A model generated the notes under the pieces. That model saw only the letters and a program-made list of their open reading frames with translations, searched no databases and had not been told where the DNA came from. From positions 1-64,000 of the forward strand of contig JANBPK010000947.1 in the NCBI GenBank assembly GCA_027579435.1: a DNA stretch of 64,000 nucleotides. The letters are read 5' to 3'. Made by a program: the position numbers and the translations under genes. Positions 22,436 through 34,907 of the stretch are shown here, in pieces (the first letter of the stretch is position 1; the number at the start of each line of letters is the position of its first letter). Source of the stretch: Candolleomyces eurysporus. Lineage: Eukaryota > Basidiomycota > Agaricomycetes > Agaricales > Psathyrellaceae.

Positions 22436-24904
22436 TCAGACACTTGCTTTCGAGAGCGGGGGAAGACCTTCCTTTAATTCTGTACCGTCTTTCCGGCCGT
22501 CCATACTATCCATTTCGGAGTCAGAATGTACTGGGGTTCTACCAGTGGTGATTCTGCCGAGAGCCTTGGGGTTGAAAGAAAATGCGCCCTTGGGAACGAA
22601 GGTGGACACGAGAACGACAGCACAGGCAACGGTGAAATGAACGCTGTAGAAGACAGAGATTAGAGATACTACGGCGAGAATGCGACGAAGACTCACCCTC
22701 CAACGGTCTTGAGCGAGTGGGCAATATTTTTGTTGTCCCAAAAGTCTTTATCGATGACATACCCGAGAGCCACGCTCAGGAATGCGTTGAGGACGATGAA
22801 GGTGGTATAGAGGAACGCCTTCAGAGAAGTGAGATGAGTATCATTCTACAGTTTCGGAAGAACCTTAAACAAATCACATACCATCACTGCACCGAGAGCG
22901 GAGACACGCTCGTGATCTGACCATCTTTGAGCCAGGTAGGGACGATTGGGAACTGAACGAACTTACGGAAGGCAGAGTCCGATAGCACGGATTGGATGTA
23001 AGCAGCCAGGGAGACGTCTCCGGCAGCCCACCCCATTGAAATAGGGATGAAGCAGCCAGCCACTTTCCAAGCCCAGGAAACGTCGACTTTAGTGATGCGA
23101 GTAAATGCTAGAAGAACCCAGACTATGTTCAACTTCACAGGGCAATCAGTCATTAAGTCTTTTGGGGTCCCGGACCTAAGACGTACCGCGACAGCATCAA
23201 ACCGCAACCATGGAAGAGGGGTCGGGACGTAATCCGAAAGCAGAAGGACGGCCAAAGCTCCAAGAAGCTACCAAATTGTGCAGTCAGAATATTGCCCGGA
23301 CGCTGCTGGTGCCACACTGACCTCTCCAAAGTTCGACCCTCCAACGATGATCTGACTCCATGCCGAGACTTTCAGCACTCGTTGAGCGAATGCAGGAGCG
23401 AGATTGTTCTCAAGAAATCGGTGCAAGTAAAGGGCGATTGCACTGGACGATGCATCAGGGATGGTTAATCGACCAATGAAAAGAATATGCTCACTATGAA
23501 GGGATGAGCCCTAGACGGAACCATCAGATATGGTCTACGACAAATTGAACGAGAGAGCACTTACAGATGAAACATCGGTTAGTAAAAATGAGTCTCGCAC
23601 CGACCCACACACTCTCACCGAAGGATCTGAACCCGCGCCCGACCATGACAAGGTAGTTAGTACTTGGCCTTTTCGAACGATCAACGCCAGCAAGACCAGC
23701 TGCTTCCATCTCTTCGTTAACGGCTGCCTCACGGGCGTAGCTGAGTGTAGAGATGAAAAACCAGGTCGCCCCCGCGAAGCCAAAGAACACTGTTCGAAAG
23801 TCGACCGTAAGGGGGTTGTTCACAGCCAAAATGGTAGGCAGAGCGACATACCTGGTGTCAGGAAGAAGCTCTTATTGTTGCCCCAGCGACTGATAGCGGA
23901 CGACGAGGCGAATGCTCCACCCGTGCCTGCGATCTCTGCAACATTGTTAACAATCGACCTGGATTCAACCGACGATGGACGAACCGTAGAAGATATGCTG
24001 TGATGATCGAAGGTTACTCCTCTGCCTTGTAAAGGACAAGATACAATACTCACCACAGTGGCGTCCATGCGACGCAGCTTGTCTACATGACCACCGACGA
24101 TGTCGGCGGGAATAACTCGCCGAATCAACTCAACCATTCCATAGCAGATACCTGATACCGTCCAAAGCAAAAAGAGCTACAAGATGATTTCAGAAAACAA
24201 CGGGTACGAATAGAGACAAGGACGACAACTTACCAGATTCGGGTTCCAGGTGCCATACCGGTTCTTCTTTGTTTCGAGATCCCTGAACTTCCCGCCTAAC
24301 CCGCAAGTTAGTTCAGCAAGTTAGTTCAACGGAAACGTAGACTGGACGGCTACTGGCGACCACTTACCGGTACCGGCGTCCACAATCAAGAGAATAGCAG
24401 TCATCAACGAGAACATGATGATCGCTACCGATAAGACCGTTCTTGTCGGCCATCTCTTCACCAGTGGTGCGATGAGGATGGCGCCAACACATTGAGCGGC
24501 TTGATTGAGCCCCTGGGCGGCCCCGACTAGCGGTTGGAAAGGAGAGTGAGCAACTTGTATTTGGAATGAATTTCTGGAANGGGAGACGCACTCTTCGTGA
24601 AAGTATAGGGAGCGTCAAATCGCTCGGTGGCGAGAGTGATAATTGAGCCATTGAAAAACTCGAGGCCGAGTTTATAAAACATAATCCCGACAATGTATAT
24701 CCCGCTAACATGCCAATGTCAGATGATTACGAATTCCAGAAATAACAGGCCGGAGATAATACGTACATATCGCGTTTTTCAGCATATGAGTAGCCTGCAA
24801 ATGTTCACGAACTGAGGTCAGTCGACAAAATTCGACCATTCTCTGAGGCACCCAAGGGGCAAAAGAAGACACTCACTTCGCCAGACTCTTCCTACAGCCG
24901 ACAT
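22436..24904 (-). CDS. MFS transporter
   Basis: This multi-exon gene runs from ATG 24904 (MSAVGRVWRS, then a GTGAGT donor) to TGA 22438-22436. Exons read YSYAEKRD, IYIVGIMFYKLGLEFFNGSI, GLNQAAQCVGAILIAPLVKR, TRTVLSVAIIMFSLMTAILL, LLFLLWTVSGICYGMVELIRR, GFAGATWFFISTLSYAREA, a central hydrophilic loop (STNYLVMVGRGFRSFGES), SQIIVGGSNFGELLGALAVL, LNIVWVLLAFTRITK, AFLYTTFIVLNAFLSVALGYVI and HFTVACAVVLVSTFVP. The cytosolic tail is Glu/Lys-rich. This is consistent with a 12-helix major facilitator protein with a central loop. The substrate cannot be told from the sequence. Its 5' end lies about 130 bp from the truncated end of the flippase pseudogene, so the promoter overlaps the relic. Confidence 0.85.
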
Positions 24905-25030
24905 GATGGGAGGAGACGCCTGGGGAAAGTCGTCACCAAGAAGTATGCTTGACTATCTATACTTTTGGCTGAAGCAACGTTCGCCCAAGGCGCTACTCCC
25001 AAACGAGAACCCTGTCACAACACCAACCCT

Positions 25031-27826
25031 CTCGCCTATACAGCACACTCGCTTCTTCGTAGCTTTCCTGATCAAACGAGCCTTCTGAGTGGGAGAACAT
25101 CGGCAGGCGACCACAGCGGACAACTTCGTTGTGATCTCGATGAATTCGTTTTGGAACAGGTTCAGACAGAGCTGTCAAACGATGGGTAAAGACGCTTGCC
25201 AGGTAGAGCGAAGTCCGGCTTACCTGTAACTACTCTTCATCAATGACCAAGCAATAATCGAGCTTGTTCTGTAAGAAATCCAGTTGGTCCCGAATCTGAT
25301 CTGTGGTCTTCACTGTACCACGAACAGAGCGGAATGATCATCGTATCTGCATCAGTCCAAGGGTTCCAAAAACACATATACCAAGAGAAATTTCACGCAC
25401 GTTTGGACATCTCATGAATATACTGATTTCTCGCCACCAATTTTGTCGAGATGGCGATACATCTTGCTGTCTCAACCTTGTCACCCGTCAACATCCAAAT
25501 TTTGATACCCGCGTTCCTGAGCAGCTCCAGGGTCGACTTGACATTGTCCTGCAGTTTGTCCTCCACACCCGTCAGGCCAAGCAACTCCAAATCGTGCTCC
25601 AGGAATTCTGTAACGACCGCAGCCATCGCCTCGTTCCGACCTTCCAACTTGACACTAGCTGCATGGTGCTGTGACGCAAATTCTTTGTAGAGCTGTGAGC
25701 TGAGTCGTTTCCGGGCCATGACGAGGGTGCGTAGTCCCTCTCGTGCCATGTTCGACGTCTCTTCCAACCAGTCGTTCCGCTGCACGATCTTGGCCATGAA
25801 AACGTCTGCGCCCTTCTGCAAGAACCCGTTTGGGTTTCCCGAACGACAATACCCATACGCTTCGATTCGGAGGTGAAGGGGAAGATATCGAGAATGTCAT
25901 AGGTGACCCTTGCCCCTGTAGGTGTTTGGAGTTCCATCTTGGTTCTATACATTATGGCAAAGTGCAAGGCTCAGAACAACGTCGCGGACTCGAGAGGAAA
26001 TGTCTCGTCTGCCTCGCGTAGCGAGCTGTGCGCCTGTGGACATTGAGGGCTGCTTGTGGTGACCACTACCTTGTTCGGCACCGAATGCAACAGCCAACTG
26101 GTGGGTCACTTCGTCCATCGCATCGGCTCCGTACGACATCGTTCCCATATGAAGCTTTCGCATTTCCATCTCTGCGTGGACCCATTCAATTAGCCCATGC
26201 TTCGTTAAGATTAAGGAGATCATACCATTCTGAGTCAGAGTCCCCGTCTTGTCACTGAGCAAATACGTGATCCTGCCCAACTCCTCCGGAAGCGTACTCG
26301 TCCTGACAATCGTATTGGGTATCTCCGGGTCGTTCATGATTTGATTTGCGTAAACCGTCTTGCCCATGTCCAAATTAACTCGCAAGCTAATGGGGATGAT
26401 GGACGAGAAGAGGATGAGGAACCGGAACACGTAGACATACCATAGCCCACGGAACCCATTCAGAGCTACGAGGGCCACTGACATGACAAGCGTGACCGTG
26501 CAGAGAATCTTGGCGAGCTTGTTGATCTCCAGTTCCAGAAGTCCGACCTTGGTTTCTGGATGGCTGGTGTTCATCACTGCGCGAGTTTCCGAACCTGTGT
26601 AGATGACGAAGCCGACTGCCGAGCCAGCAGCAAGGACTGTGTTGGACCATAGAATGTTTTCGGCAGTCAGAGGGGATACGGATGGGGGNAAGTTCTTGTA
26701 GGGGAAGTCCTTGATCTCCTTGTGCTGCGGGTGGCTTGTTGAGCGTAAACGTTCCAACAAAGGTGTGGATATCCTTTATCGGTGGGTCGGCATAGATCTC
26801 TGCATCGATTGCAGGCAAATTCCTCTCATCCATCTTCTGTGTCTCCGGCACCGCAACCCTCAACTTCCAGTCCGTCTCTCCATCCAACTGATCCGTCCGA
26901 ATGAAGCACGTCCCCGACGAGTCTGACGTCCGCAGCAGCACCACATCAGCCGGGACCCGCTGGTTCTTTTCGAGGTGAATTAGGTCACCCACGCGCAACG
27001 ACGACGACGGCACCGAACGCGTATTCGCATGTGTGCTGAGGTACGACGCCTCCTCCGCCAAAGACGAATCCGCAGCAAACGACTCCCGTTGGAGGATGAG
27101 ATACCGCTGGGAATTCGCCTCCTTGTCTCGCTGGTGCCGTTTGTAGTCGTCGTAGGCCTCCTTTCCGATCGTCACAAACAACACGAACGCCAAGGGTGCG
27201 ATGTAGGTCACAATGAACCCGATCTTCAGCGCTGGGACGAACTGCGACAGCGCAACGAGGAGGAAGTATAGGTTGAAGAAGAACTTGAACTGTTCGTAGA
27301 ATACGACGGGGAAGAACGTGAAGATGTTGTACTTTTGGTTTCGTACAATGTTGGGTGGAAATCGTGATTGTAGCTTCTCTGTTCAACGTTAGTCTCCGAG
27401 CTCGTGCAGCCTGTATAGCACGCACCTGGAGGGGTGAATGGTATCGTTCTGGACTTGTCTTTGGGTCCAAAGGTAGCACTTTGTAGCGGTGGTGCTGGTG
27501 TTCTCTAACCGAAGATTCAACGGTCTGTTCCCTTCGAAACAGCGGATTCACGCACCGGACTCGTCCTCTCGTCGTCGTCCCCATCCTCAATGCCATCCAA
27601 CAGCCCAGCCTCCTCCTCAGGATCGTCAACATACCGCTTTGATCTCCCAGCCCCCCNTGTTCATGTTGGACGCTGTGGAGATAGTCGTGGTCCGCGTCAT
27701 TTGAGCCGGATTTGGAGAATGCAACGCAATCCTCGACCCAGATTCGGCTGCGCCTGGATCGTCTAGTGGCGTATAGTCTCCTCGATTCTTGTATCGTCGT
27801 AGCTTCCTCAGAGGGATATCCGACAT
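25031..27826 (-). pseudogene. Neo1-type P4-ATPase (phospholipid flippase) pseudogene, truncated
   Basis: The N-terminus (MSDIPLRKLRRYKNRGDYTPLDD, acidic linker) and the exons up to the P-domain match the Neo1/ATP9 class: [85 protein letters not shown] and [17 protein letters not shown]. Several lesions follow. After LALCHNV the nucleotide-binding segment with the SPDE motif is missing and a TAG occurs (25947-25945). The frame shifts between RETQTG and FLQKGADVF near 25826-25832. A TAG (25232-25230) replaces the Ser of the conserved ESLQ. Homology stops after KKRVCCIGE (about 25031), so the GDGGNDV hinge and all six C-terminal membrane helices are absent. It cannot make an active flippase. An intact paralogue presumably exists elsewhere (inference). 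Confidence 0.88.
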
Positions 27827-28265
27827 GTAATTTCGCCGGATTTTCTGTTTCTATCGTTCCTGTTGAATGCGGGGCCGTTGGAGCAATTAAATCCAGAAAT
27901 TGGCGAACCTTTGACCCTCCTTAGCAATTAATTGCGCATAAGAGCGCTTTCTTAGGCCGTTCTAGCTGATATTTCGCTGAAATTGACCCGTAGATGGTGA
28001 TAGGTGGATGAGGAGATGGTGGTCGAGAGCCAAGCGTTGAGGACAGTGCCTCCGCGACCGTGTCGTGGTTGGTTGATGCGACTTCCTTTTCTGGCACTTG
28101 TAGGCTCTGCACAATTCCTCGAGAAATATATGGGGGAAAAATATATTGCTACATATAAGACGACTAATGCGGGGGCAACGTTTGTGATAGAGCAAAAGAA
28201 CGTGTAGGAGGGTAGGAAAAAATACACGAAAGATGGGAGAGATAGATATACGAATGGAGGGACAT
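27827..28265. other. Intergenic region
   Basis: This 439-bp interval carries the 5' side of the flippase relic and the 3' UTR of the ornithine aminotransferase gene. No gene is visible. Confidence 0.5.
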
Positions 28266-30744
28266 TTAGCAGGCAATCTCATCCACATGCTTCTTCTCCT
28301 CCTCGGTGTCTCCAGGAATCGCGTCAATCTACACAGAAGCAAATTCGACCCGTTCAGTACTCCACGAGGGTCTCAATAGACAAAGACTTACCACATCAAT
28401 ATCCTCCAAGCACTGCCCAATCATCCTAATCGCGCGCCTTAGATCGTCTTCCTCAATCACCAGGGGAGGAGCGAAACGAATACTGAAGAAAATTGTGAGC
28501 GATGAACAACGAAGGGCATCGAGAAAGGTTACTCACATATTGCGATGGGTGGGCTTGGCCAACACCCCACGGTCCTTCAACAACAAACAGAACTCCCAAG
28601 CAGACCTCCCCTTAACGCTTGCACTCTCGTCGAAGACGATAGCGTTCAACAGTCCTCTTCCGCGGACTTCCTTGATGAGCTTTCCAGCCTTGTCTGAACA
28701 AAAGAGCAGGTTAACACAAAAGCATAGGTGAAAAGGAGGAAACGCACTTCGCTTCTTGATCTCAGTAATACTGTCCCTGAACACCTTACCCAACCTCTCT
28801 GCTCTCTCAGCCAACTGCTCCTCGAGAAGAACATTCAAAGCAGTAATGGCGATGGCGCATCCGAGAGGGTTGCCTCCGTACGTGCTTCCGTGCTCGTTTG
28901 GCTGAATGCAGAGCATTATGTCCTTGTCCGCAAGGACAGCGGAAACAGGGTAGACTAAGACGCAAAGGGTAAATTAAATCGGTCACGACAAGTGCGGTTA
29001 AATGAAACGTACGTCCTCCCGAAAGAGCCTTGCCCAAAAGGACGACGTCTGGTCTGATGCCCTCGTGGTCGCAAGCAAGGAGCTTTCCAGTACGGCAGAG
29101 ACCCTGTACGACGACGAATGTGAGGCGACATGAATTGTACTGAGCAGGAAACACATACAGTCTGAATTTCGTCGCAAATGAGAAGCACATTATGCCTCTT
29201 GCATAATGCTTGCACCTTGGCGAGGTAGCCCTGAGGAGGAACGATGATGCTACGAAAATAGACATATTCAGAAGAGAAGGGTTACGACAAAGAGATGGAA
29301 ACATACCCGGCCTCACCCTGAATGGGTTCAAGCAACACAGCAGCAGTCTCCTTCCCATAGAGCTTCAATGCCTGCTCAAGATCCTCGATAACACCATATC
29401 GAATGGTCTTGACCTCGCTCTCCTCATCTCCCTCAGAATCATTTACTTCATATGTAGGTCCTACACGATCGAGATATGGACCAAATCCTGTTCGGCTGTC
29501 GGGATCGGTTGACATGCTGCAGGAGCAGATGTTGAGTGCGCTATTCGCAAGAAATCAAGGACTAGTAATACAAACCTGATAACGCCCAGGGTTCGTCCAT
29601 GGAAGTTGCCTTCGGCGCTGAAGATTCTTGCTCTACCCTCAGGAATGCCTTTCTTCATGTATCCCCACTTCCTGGCGAGCTTGAGCGAAGTCTCGACGGC
29701 CTCGGCACCGGTGTTCATGGGCAACACCATTTCGTAGCCGAAAATCTACACTCCCAGCCAGTCAGCTAATACTATTAGTTAGAGATGCTGATTCAGGACT
29801 CACTTCGTGCACAACTTTGGCGAACCGGCCGAAAACAGAATTATAAAACGCTCTCGAAGAAAGCGTCAATTTGGTCGATTGCTCCTGCAGGGTCTTGACG
29901 ATCGCAGGGTGGCAATGACCTTGGTTGACCGCCCTGCATCAGAGATTTAGTATTGCAACAAGTCGAAATGGCGTACGATACTCACGAATAGGCGGACAGC
30001 ATATCGATATACTCCTTTCCCTCGACATCCCAGACCTTTGCGCCTTGGCCACGGTCCAAGACAATAGGCAGCGGGTGGTAGCTGTAGTAAACGGTCGGTC
30101 AGTCATCTCAACTCCCACGAGGAGCAAAGAGCAATAGCCAAAATCCCTCCTTGCAATCAATGAAGGTAGAGAATAAAAATAAGCCTCTATAAAAATAAGC
30201 CCCCTGACAGGGCTTCGAGGTTGCGTGAGTTCTGCCATAAATCCGTGATGGCACGACTGGTATATGAAAGGAGAGCACGTCAAAAGATGGGGGTGTTGAC
30301 CCTCTCTTCTGACCCCTTCCCTCACCACCGGCCATTTTCTCCACTGCCCTCCGAGCTGAGGCTCATAAAACCTCAACCGGACATGATCCGCCAGATGCGG
30401 ACCGATATTTCGTGGAGCACACGACGGTCTGGTTTCGGTGTCTGACCCTCTACACCCTCTGGCGTCGAGCTTCAAACTCCAACTGGCAACTCTCGAGAAC
30501 GTCACGAAGCCAAAACGAAACAGAAAGCTTGCAAAGGAAGCCAGTAATGCACTCACTTATGGGCAGAATACTCGTTCTCAAGATGCATGACGTCCTGGGA
30601 CGACAACTTCTCCTCCAGGGCCTGCCTCGCCTTCAGTGGGATCTCATGGGTAGCTTGCTTAGCCGCCCCAAACGCACTGGTGGCAGTCTTGCCCGCTTGG
30701 ACTGCTGGGCTGGTCGTCGAGTTGGATGATAGGGTTGGTGCCAT
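28266..30744 (-). CDS. CAR2: Ornithine aminotransferase (ornithine--oxo-acid transaminase)
   Basis: A class-III PLP-dependent aminotransferase in about ten exons runs from ATG 30744 to TAA 28268-28266. Clear family blocks are [117 protein letters not shown] (the PLP-contacting Asp) and [18 protein letters not shown] (the Lys that forms the Schiff base), then [14 protein letters not shown] and [17 protein letters not shown]. It transfers the delta-amino group of ornithine to 2-oxoglutarate, giving glutamate semialdehyde in arginine catabolism and proline synthesis. The N-terminus ([13 protein letters not shown]) has no strong mitochondrial presequence, consistent with the cytosolic fungal enzyme. 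Confidence 0.95.
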
Positions 30745-31575
30745 GATAATAATAATCGTGCGCTGATTGGTTCGCGTAGGTCAAGAGATAACGTCGAGGT
30801 TCAGATGATGGTGGTCAAATGAAAAGAGGTGAGTTCGCCCCAAATTCCGTCTCCCTTATTTATAATCAAAAAAAACCGACTCCCTTAAACAGGGTCCATA
30901 TCCCAGGTTTGTCGGCACCCCCGATTCTGTCGAACAGGCTGTCGGACTCGTGCATTGTGGATATATTGGTCCGGCATGTCAGGGAGAACACACGCGGTTA
31001 ACATTTGTCTCTCTCCTTCTACCTCCATTCATAATACGGTATCCCGCTCCACCCATGATCCTGGCGCCGAGGCGACAGGAAGCCTTGAATGCAGCCCATG
31101 GTAGCAGGTTCCGCCCGACGAAGGACGGGAAAAGGTGTTGCTCCGAATACGATCAAGCGATGATGTCAAAGGGATCAAGACACCGAGTCACCTTCATTGC
31201 CATTTCTGATCGTCAAGGAGCCTCTAACGCACCGGGGAGGGCTACTAGAGAGTCGCCAACCGCTCGCCAGTGAGGAGTCAACACTCCTACGACACTCTTA
31301 TCTTGAAGAACCGGCGAGAGAGCGGATACCAGCCTGCTTCGATCTCCTGGCCAGGCCGCAGGCGAGTCACATGGTGACGTGATTCCGAGAATCGATTTTG
31401 GAGGAAGGTGGGCGGGAGAAATGCTTGCCCTTTGAACAAAAGTGTGGTGTGTTGATAGAATAGCCTGGAGCCCGTCGAATCCATGATGATATTCTTTCAC
31501 TCGGACTGTGCACGAGCATGGGAAGACCGAAACACTCCGAACCCTCAAAGAGTCGGTCGGTCGGTCGTCTTGAAC
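30745..31575. other. Intergenic region
   Basis: This 831-bp interval holds the promoter of the ornithine aminotransferase gene and the 3' end of the YVH1-like gene. No coding exon, repeat or RNA is supported. Confidence 0.45.
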
Positions 31576-32219
31576 TCAGAGAAGCGAAATCTCGTCCACC
31601 TTGGATCTGCTGATGCAGAATCCCTGTTCAATCATTTGAGCAACAGAAGGGTATAATTCTAGGCGCGTGACTTACTGGTGTGACCCATTCATCACATCCA
31701 CAGTGAGTTCCAGCCCAGTCGTAATTCCCAAGCTTCGCTTTGCATCTCGGATTGGGACAAATGATTTTCCCGGAAAGCAAGCCATCTTTCAAGAAATGGT
31801 CCATCCATTTCAGCTGACAGGGTTATATGAAAACCTGCCGATAAACTATAATAGCATACTCACCGGTTCGACAAAGTATCCAGAGCATACTGAATCAGTC
31901 AAGATAGGCTCTTGGGAGAGATCGACCGCTTTGGTTAGATCGCTTTCTTGAAGGGTCCCGTGTCCCTGTTCAGCAAGAGTAGGGACATCGGGTGTAGCAG
32001 TAGCGCTTTGCTCCTTTTCATCTCCTTGCCCAACATCTGGCCGAGCGTTTTCTAGCATAGATCCGTGCTTCAGGATCTGCTCTCTCCCTGCCAGTTCCTG
32101 CCTATATAGAAGAAACCCTCAGAATAACTAGAAGGTGATTAATCCATTACGATACCATACCGGCACATCTTGCATCGTATTCTCCTCCTTGGTGCTCGTT
32201 GGCTTGGGCTTGCCTCCAT
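31576..32219 (-). CDS. YVH1-like zinc-binding domain protein without phosphatase domain
   Basis: Four exons (32219-32161, 32101-31864, 31813-31676, 31623-31576) give an intact 160-residue frame. After a short basic start (QRAPRRR) it reads IRCKMCRQELAGREQILKHG, an acidic/Thr linker, VCSGYFVEPLKWMDHF, LLSGKIICPNPRCKAKLGNYDWAG, THCGCDEWVTPGFCISRSKVDE. This is the C-terminal zinc-binding region of the YVH1/DUSP12 phosphatases, with the two Cys of the first block and the CPNPRC, HCGC and GFC clusters retained. The dual-specificity phosphatase domain that normally precedes it, with its HCxxGxSRS loop, is not encoded upstream. The frame before the ATG has an immediate TAA. In yeast the zinc domain of Yvh1, not its catalytic activity, is needed to release Mrt4 from pre-60S ribosomes. 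A functional remnant is therefore possible. Confidence 0.8.
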
Positions 32220-33369
32220 TTAAGTTCTGAAGTAGGGAAGATAGAGGGTTTATTGGAACAAAGGGATGCGGCTTGGGTTTATATAGATTCAGTTCAGCGG
32301 AAGCGCACGAGAACGAGTTACATTGACTGAGTCTTTTGAGCGGACCCGCTTGGAGGTTTCAAAGTCCGGCTAGAGCAGATCAATCTTATCTTATCTCTTC
32401 CTATCACCTCCCAGCAGCCGATCCTCATGGTTTCGCCCGATGTCTGCTATGGTTATTGGGCTGCTATTTATTGCAATCCTGAGGCTCGAGGCACCTTGAG
32501 GCCTGACTCTCCATCGTGCCGGAATCGCCACCGAATTGTTTGCCGTCTGATCTGCTCGGTAAACTCCGTCACTTGCCGAGAAATGTCGGTTGGATGTCAA
32601 AGTTGTGTCAAAGCCGGTATTTACAAGAGCGACTCGAGGACTCAGCGACACCGTTGGCCTTGACGACCTTTGACACTCGGATACATTTTGCCTCACAGAG
32701 TCACCGGAATTTCAAACATATCTCTCAGGATGGCCACCATTTTGTACTGGTGACGATGTTTATCATTCCAACAAACGCAAGGATGACGGGATACGTCACC
32801 GACGGTTGCCAACTGCTCGTATGTCTTCTTCTACAACTCACCCTGGTGGTGCGGCGCACTGACCATATGCAGGCGCCATAAATCTCCAAGGCTGTGTGGT
32901 CATTCCATTCTTATTTATTCTTGGACGCAGACGTGAGAGCTATAATCTTCTTGAAGGTGAGGCAATCCCCGTGTCCTTGATCCATCCTCTCACTCGAGCC
33001 TCGACAAAGCCTCTTTAGGCCAAATCGCTGACTGAACATCAAGCTTCAAGAGCAAACCTTGGGGCCCCCTACAGCACTGCCAACGCGACACACACTTGGC
33101 GCAGTAAAACGGTCTTGGGAACGGCCAGGGTTGCCCGTCAATCACGCCAATTGCAGCGTGCTTTGCATCCACCTTCCTTGAAAGACTGAGAAGTCGAGGC
33201 ATTTTGCCTCCGAAAGGTATGCCGTGACATAGCTTGTCCGATCCTCGCTGATCTTTGTGCACCATAAAGGGCGTATATAGTCAAGACGGTAACTTGCATC
33301 CTGTTCAGGATCGAATCTACTTGAACGTTTCGAATTCCACCAAACCATAACCCTGTACTTGCCATCGCC
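32220..33369. other. Intergenic region upstream of the YVH1-like gene
   Basis: This 1.15-kb region lies between two divergent genes. On the minus strand a short spliceable piece (PDFETSKRVRSKDSVN, about 32382-32335) might be an extra 5' exon of the YVH1-like gene, but no phosphatase domain is found. GTATATAG at 33274-33281 is a possible TATA element for the plus-strand gene at 33370. Confidence 0.4.
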
Positions 33370-34907
33370 ATGAGTAGCTCGACCGCGAACGCGACAACGA
33401 CCTCCACGGCCGATCCAAATGGCTCAACCAGCAGTCCCGCAAATAATTCCAATTCCACCGTTCCTTCACCTGTCCCAGTCCTTCCTGGAGCCAACCCGAG
33501 TTTCTCAACCGAGCCCGGGGCGACCTACGCCAATGTCACCATCGACGATTTTAGTCCCTTGTTCACGTATTCGGGGACAGTGGGAGCTAGCGGAGACTGG
33601 TTGAGCCCGTTGACAGATTCGCAGATGTCTGCGGCGAGACCGGTGCCCCAGAGAGACTGGTTCTTGGGAACGTATCGAAGGACCGAGACGAGGAATGCGA
33701 CGATTAGGATCGAGTTTTGGGGTGAGCTTCTTCGGGCTCCATTTTAAAAAAAGTTTGACGCTGACTTGATTTTCGCGGTTTTGTAGGTTCCGAGATTCAC
33801 CTGTATGGTGATACCGGACCTGCGTATGGAGCGTACTCTCTGCAGCTGGACCAAGGGACACCGGACCTTCGTTCCGCGTTTTACCCCGCGCTAGCTGTTG
33901 GCCCCGCTCATTATCTTCATTCCTTGAGGAACTTGACGGAGGGTAGGCACGAGTTGGTGATCACCAACTTGGGGACCAGGGAGGGGCTTGTTGAGGGCGA
34001 AGGCTTTTTGCTGGATTATGTCCTTGTGACCCAGAAAGTCGGACCTTTGAGTGGGTGAGTACCTGCCTCGTCTTGCTGCTATCAATCACACTGACCGACC
34101 TTGTAGAGAGAAGTTGACGCCTGGCGTTTCCGATGTGAAGGGAAACGATTTAGGGGGTGTTAATAGGACCGGGTCTTGGACCCTTAGTTCCGTGGACGAC
34201 AACGTGGTGACCGCAAGTGGACAGAACGCTAATCAACCAAAAACGTTCTATTCAACCACGGAAAACGGGGCAAGCATAACCCATTCGTTCAATAGCAGTA
34301 CGTATACCCATCTGGTCTTTAACCTTTCTCGCCTGACCATTGAATGTGTTTTCCAAAATAGCAACTGCGATTCAGGTGTTTGGCACTCGAAACGCGACGC
34401 ACGGAGTATACCGTGCCACACTCTCTTCCTCAAATTCTTCGGAGCCACTGTCATCGCAAACCTACAATGCTTCTGCGCCTTGCGACTTCCCTGGTCCAGA
34501 AGCTCAGAACGTTTTGCCAGGATGTGAATGGCAGGGAAGCGTGCTCAAGTTCTCTGCTGCGAATCTTGACCCAGCCTTGAGCTACCAACTCAGATTGGAA
34601 AACGTTGATAACACGAGCAAAGTCTTTGGTACGTTGATATCCTTTCAAGGTCTTTTGTAAGACTGAACGCTGACCATGGATGCTAGATGTTGATCTGATT
34701 CGCACTTTCGATGCCTTTGGACCGTTCCCTCTGCCTGGTTTCACTGACGACTCTGCTGGTTCCTCCAATAATAACACCAATAGTGGTAACAGCAGCGGTA
34801 ACAGTGGTGCTTTCGGTCGCACTGCCGGGATACCAGGTACGGGGGAGATGACGCTGTTCCTGATGGCATGTTTGTTTTTGTGGAGTCGTCTTTTCGGGAG
34901 GCTGTAA
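33370..34907 (+). CDS. Uncharacterised Asn/Ser/Thr-rich surface-type protein with C-terminal hydrophobic tail
   Basis: This multi-exon gene runs from ATG 33370 to TAA 34905-34907. The N-terminal ~55 residues are very rich in Ser/Thr/Asn (possible heavy glycosylation). Two beta-rich segments follow, each resembling a sandwich: YANVTIDDFSPLFTYSG to IEFWGSEIHLYGDTGPAYG and HELVITNLG, then DVKGNDLGGVNRTGSW to GTRNATHGVYRATL and YQLRLENVD. This layout is common in basidiomycete membrane-anchored proteins with tandem galactose-binding-like folds. The C-terminus has a Ser/Asn-rich stalk and a hydrophobic stretch (MTLFLMACLFLW), suiting a membrane anchor. No signal peptide follows the chosen start, so an upstream 5' exon may be missing or the protein may be tail-anchored. 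The function is unknown. Confidence 0.75.

Noticed and set aside
26146..26262. Extra residues (ISLILTKHGLIEW) between LTQN and MEMRKLH in the flippase as a possible insertion
   Set aside because: They are the translation of a normal intron (donor GTATGA, acceptor CACGCAG); splicing gives the standard LTQNEMEMRKLH.
32258..32266. ACAAAGGGA, identical to the Ustilago pheromone response element
   Set aside because: It lies upstream of the YVH1-like gene, 10 kb from the pheromone-like gene; a 9-mer match is expected by chance in a window this size.
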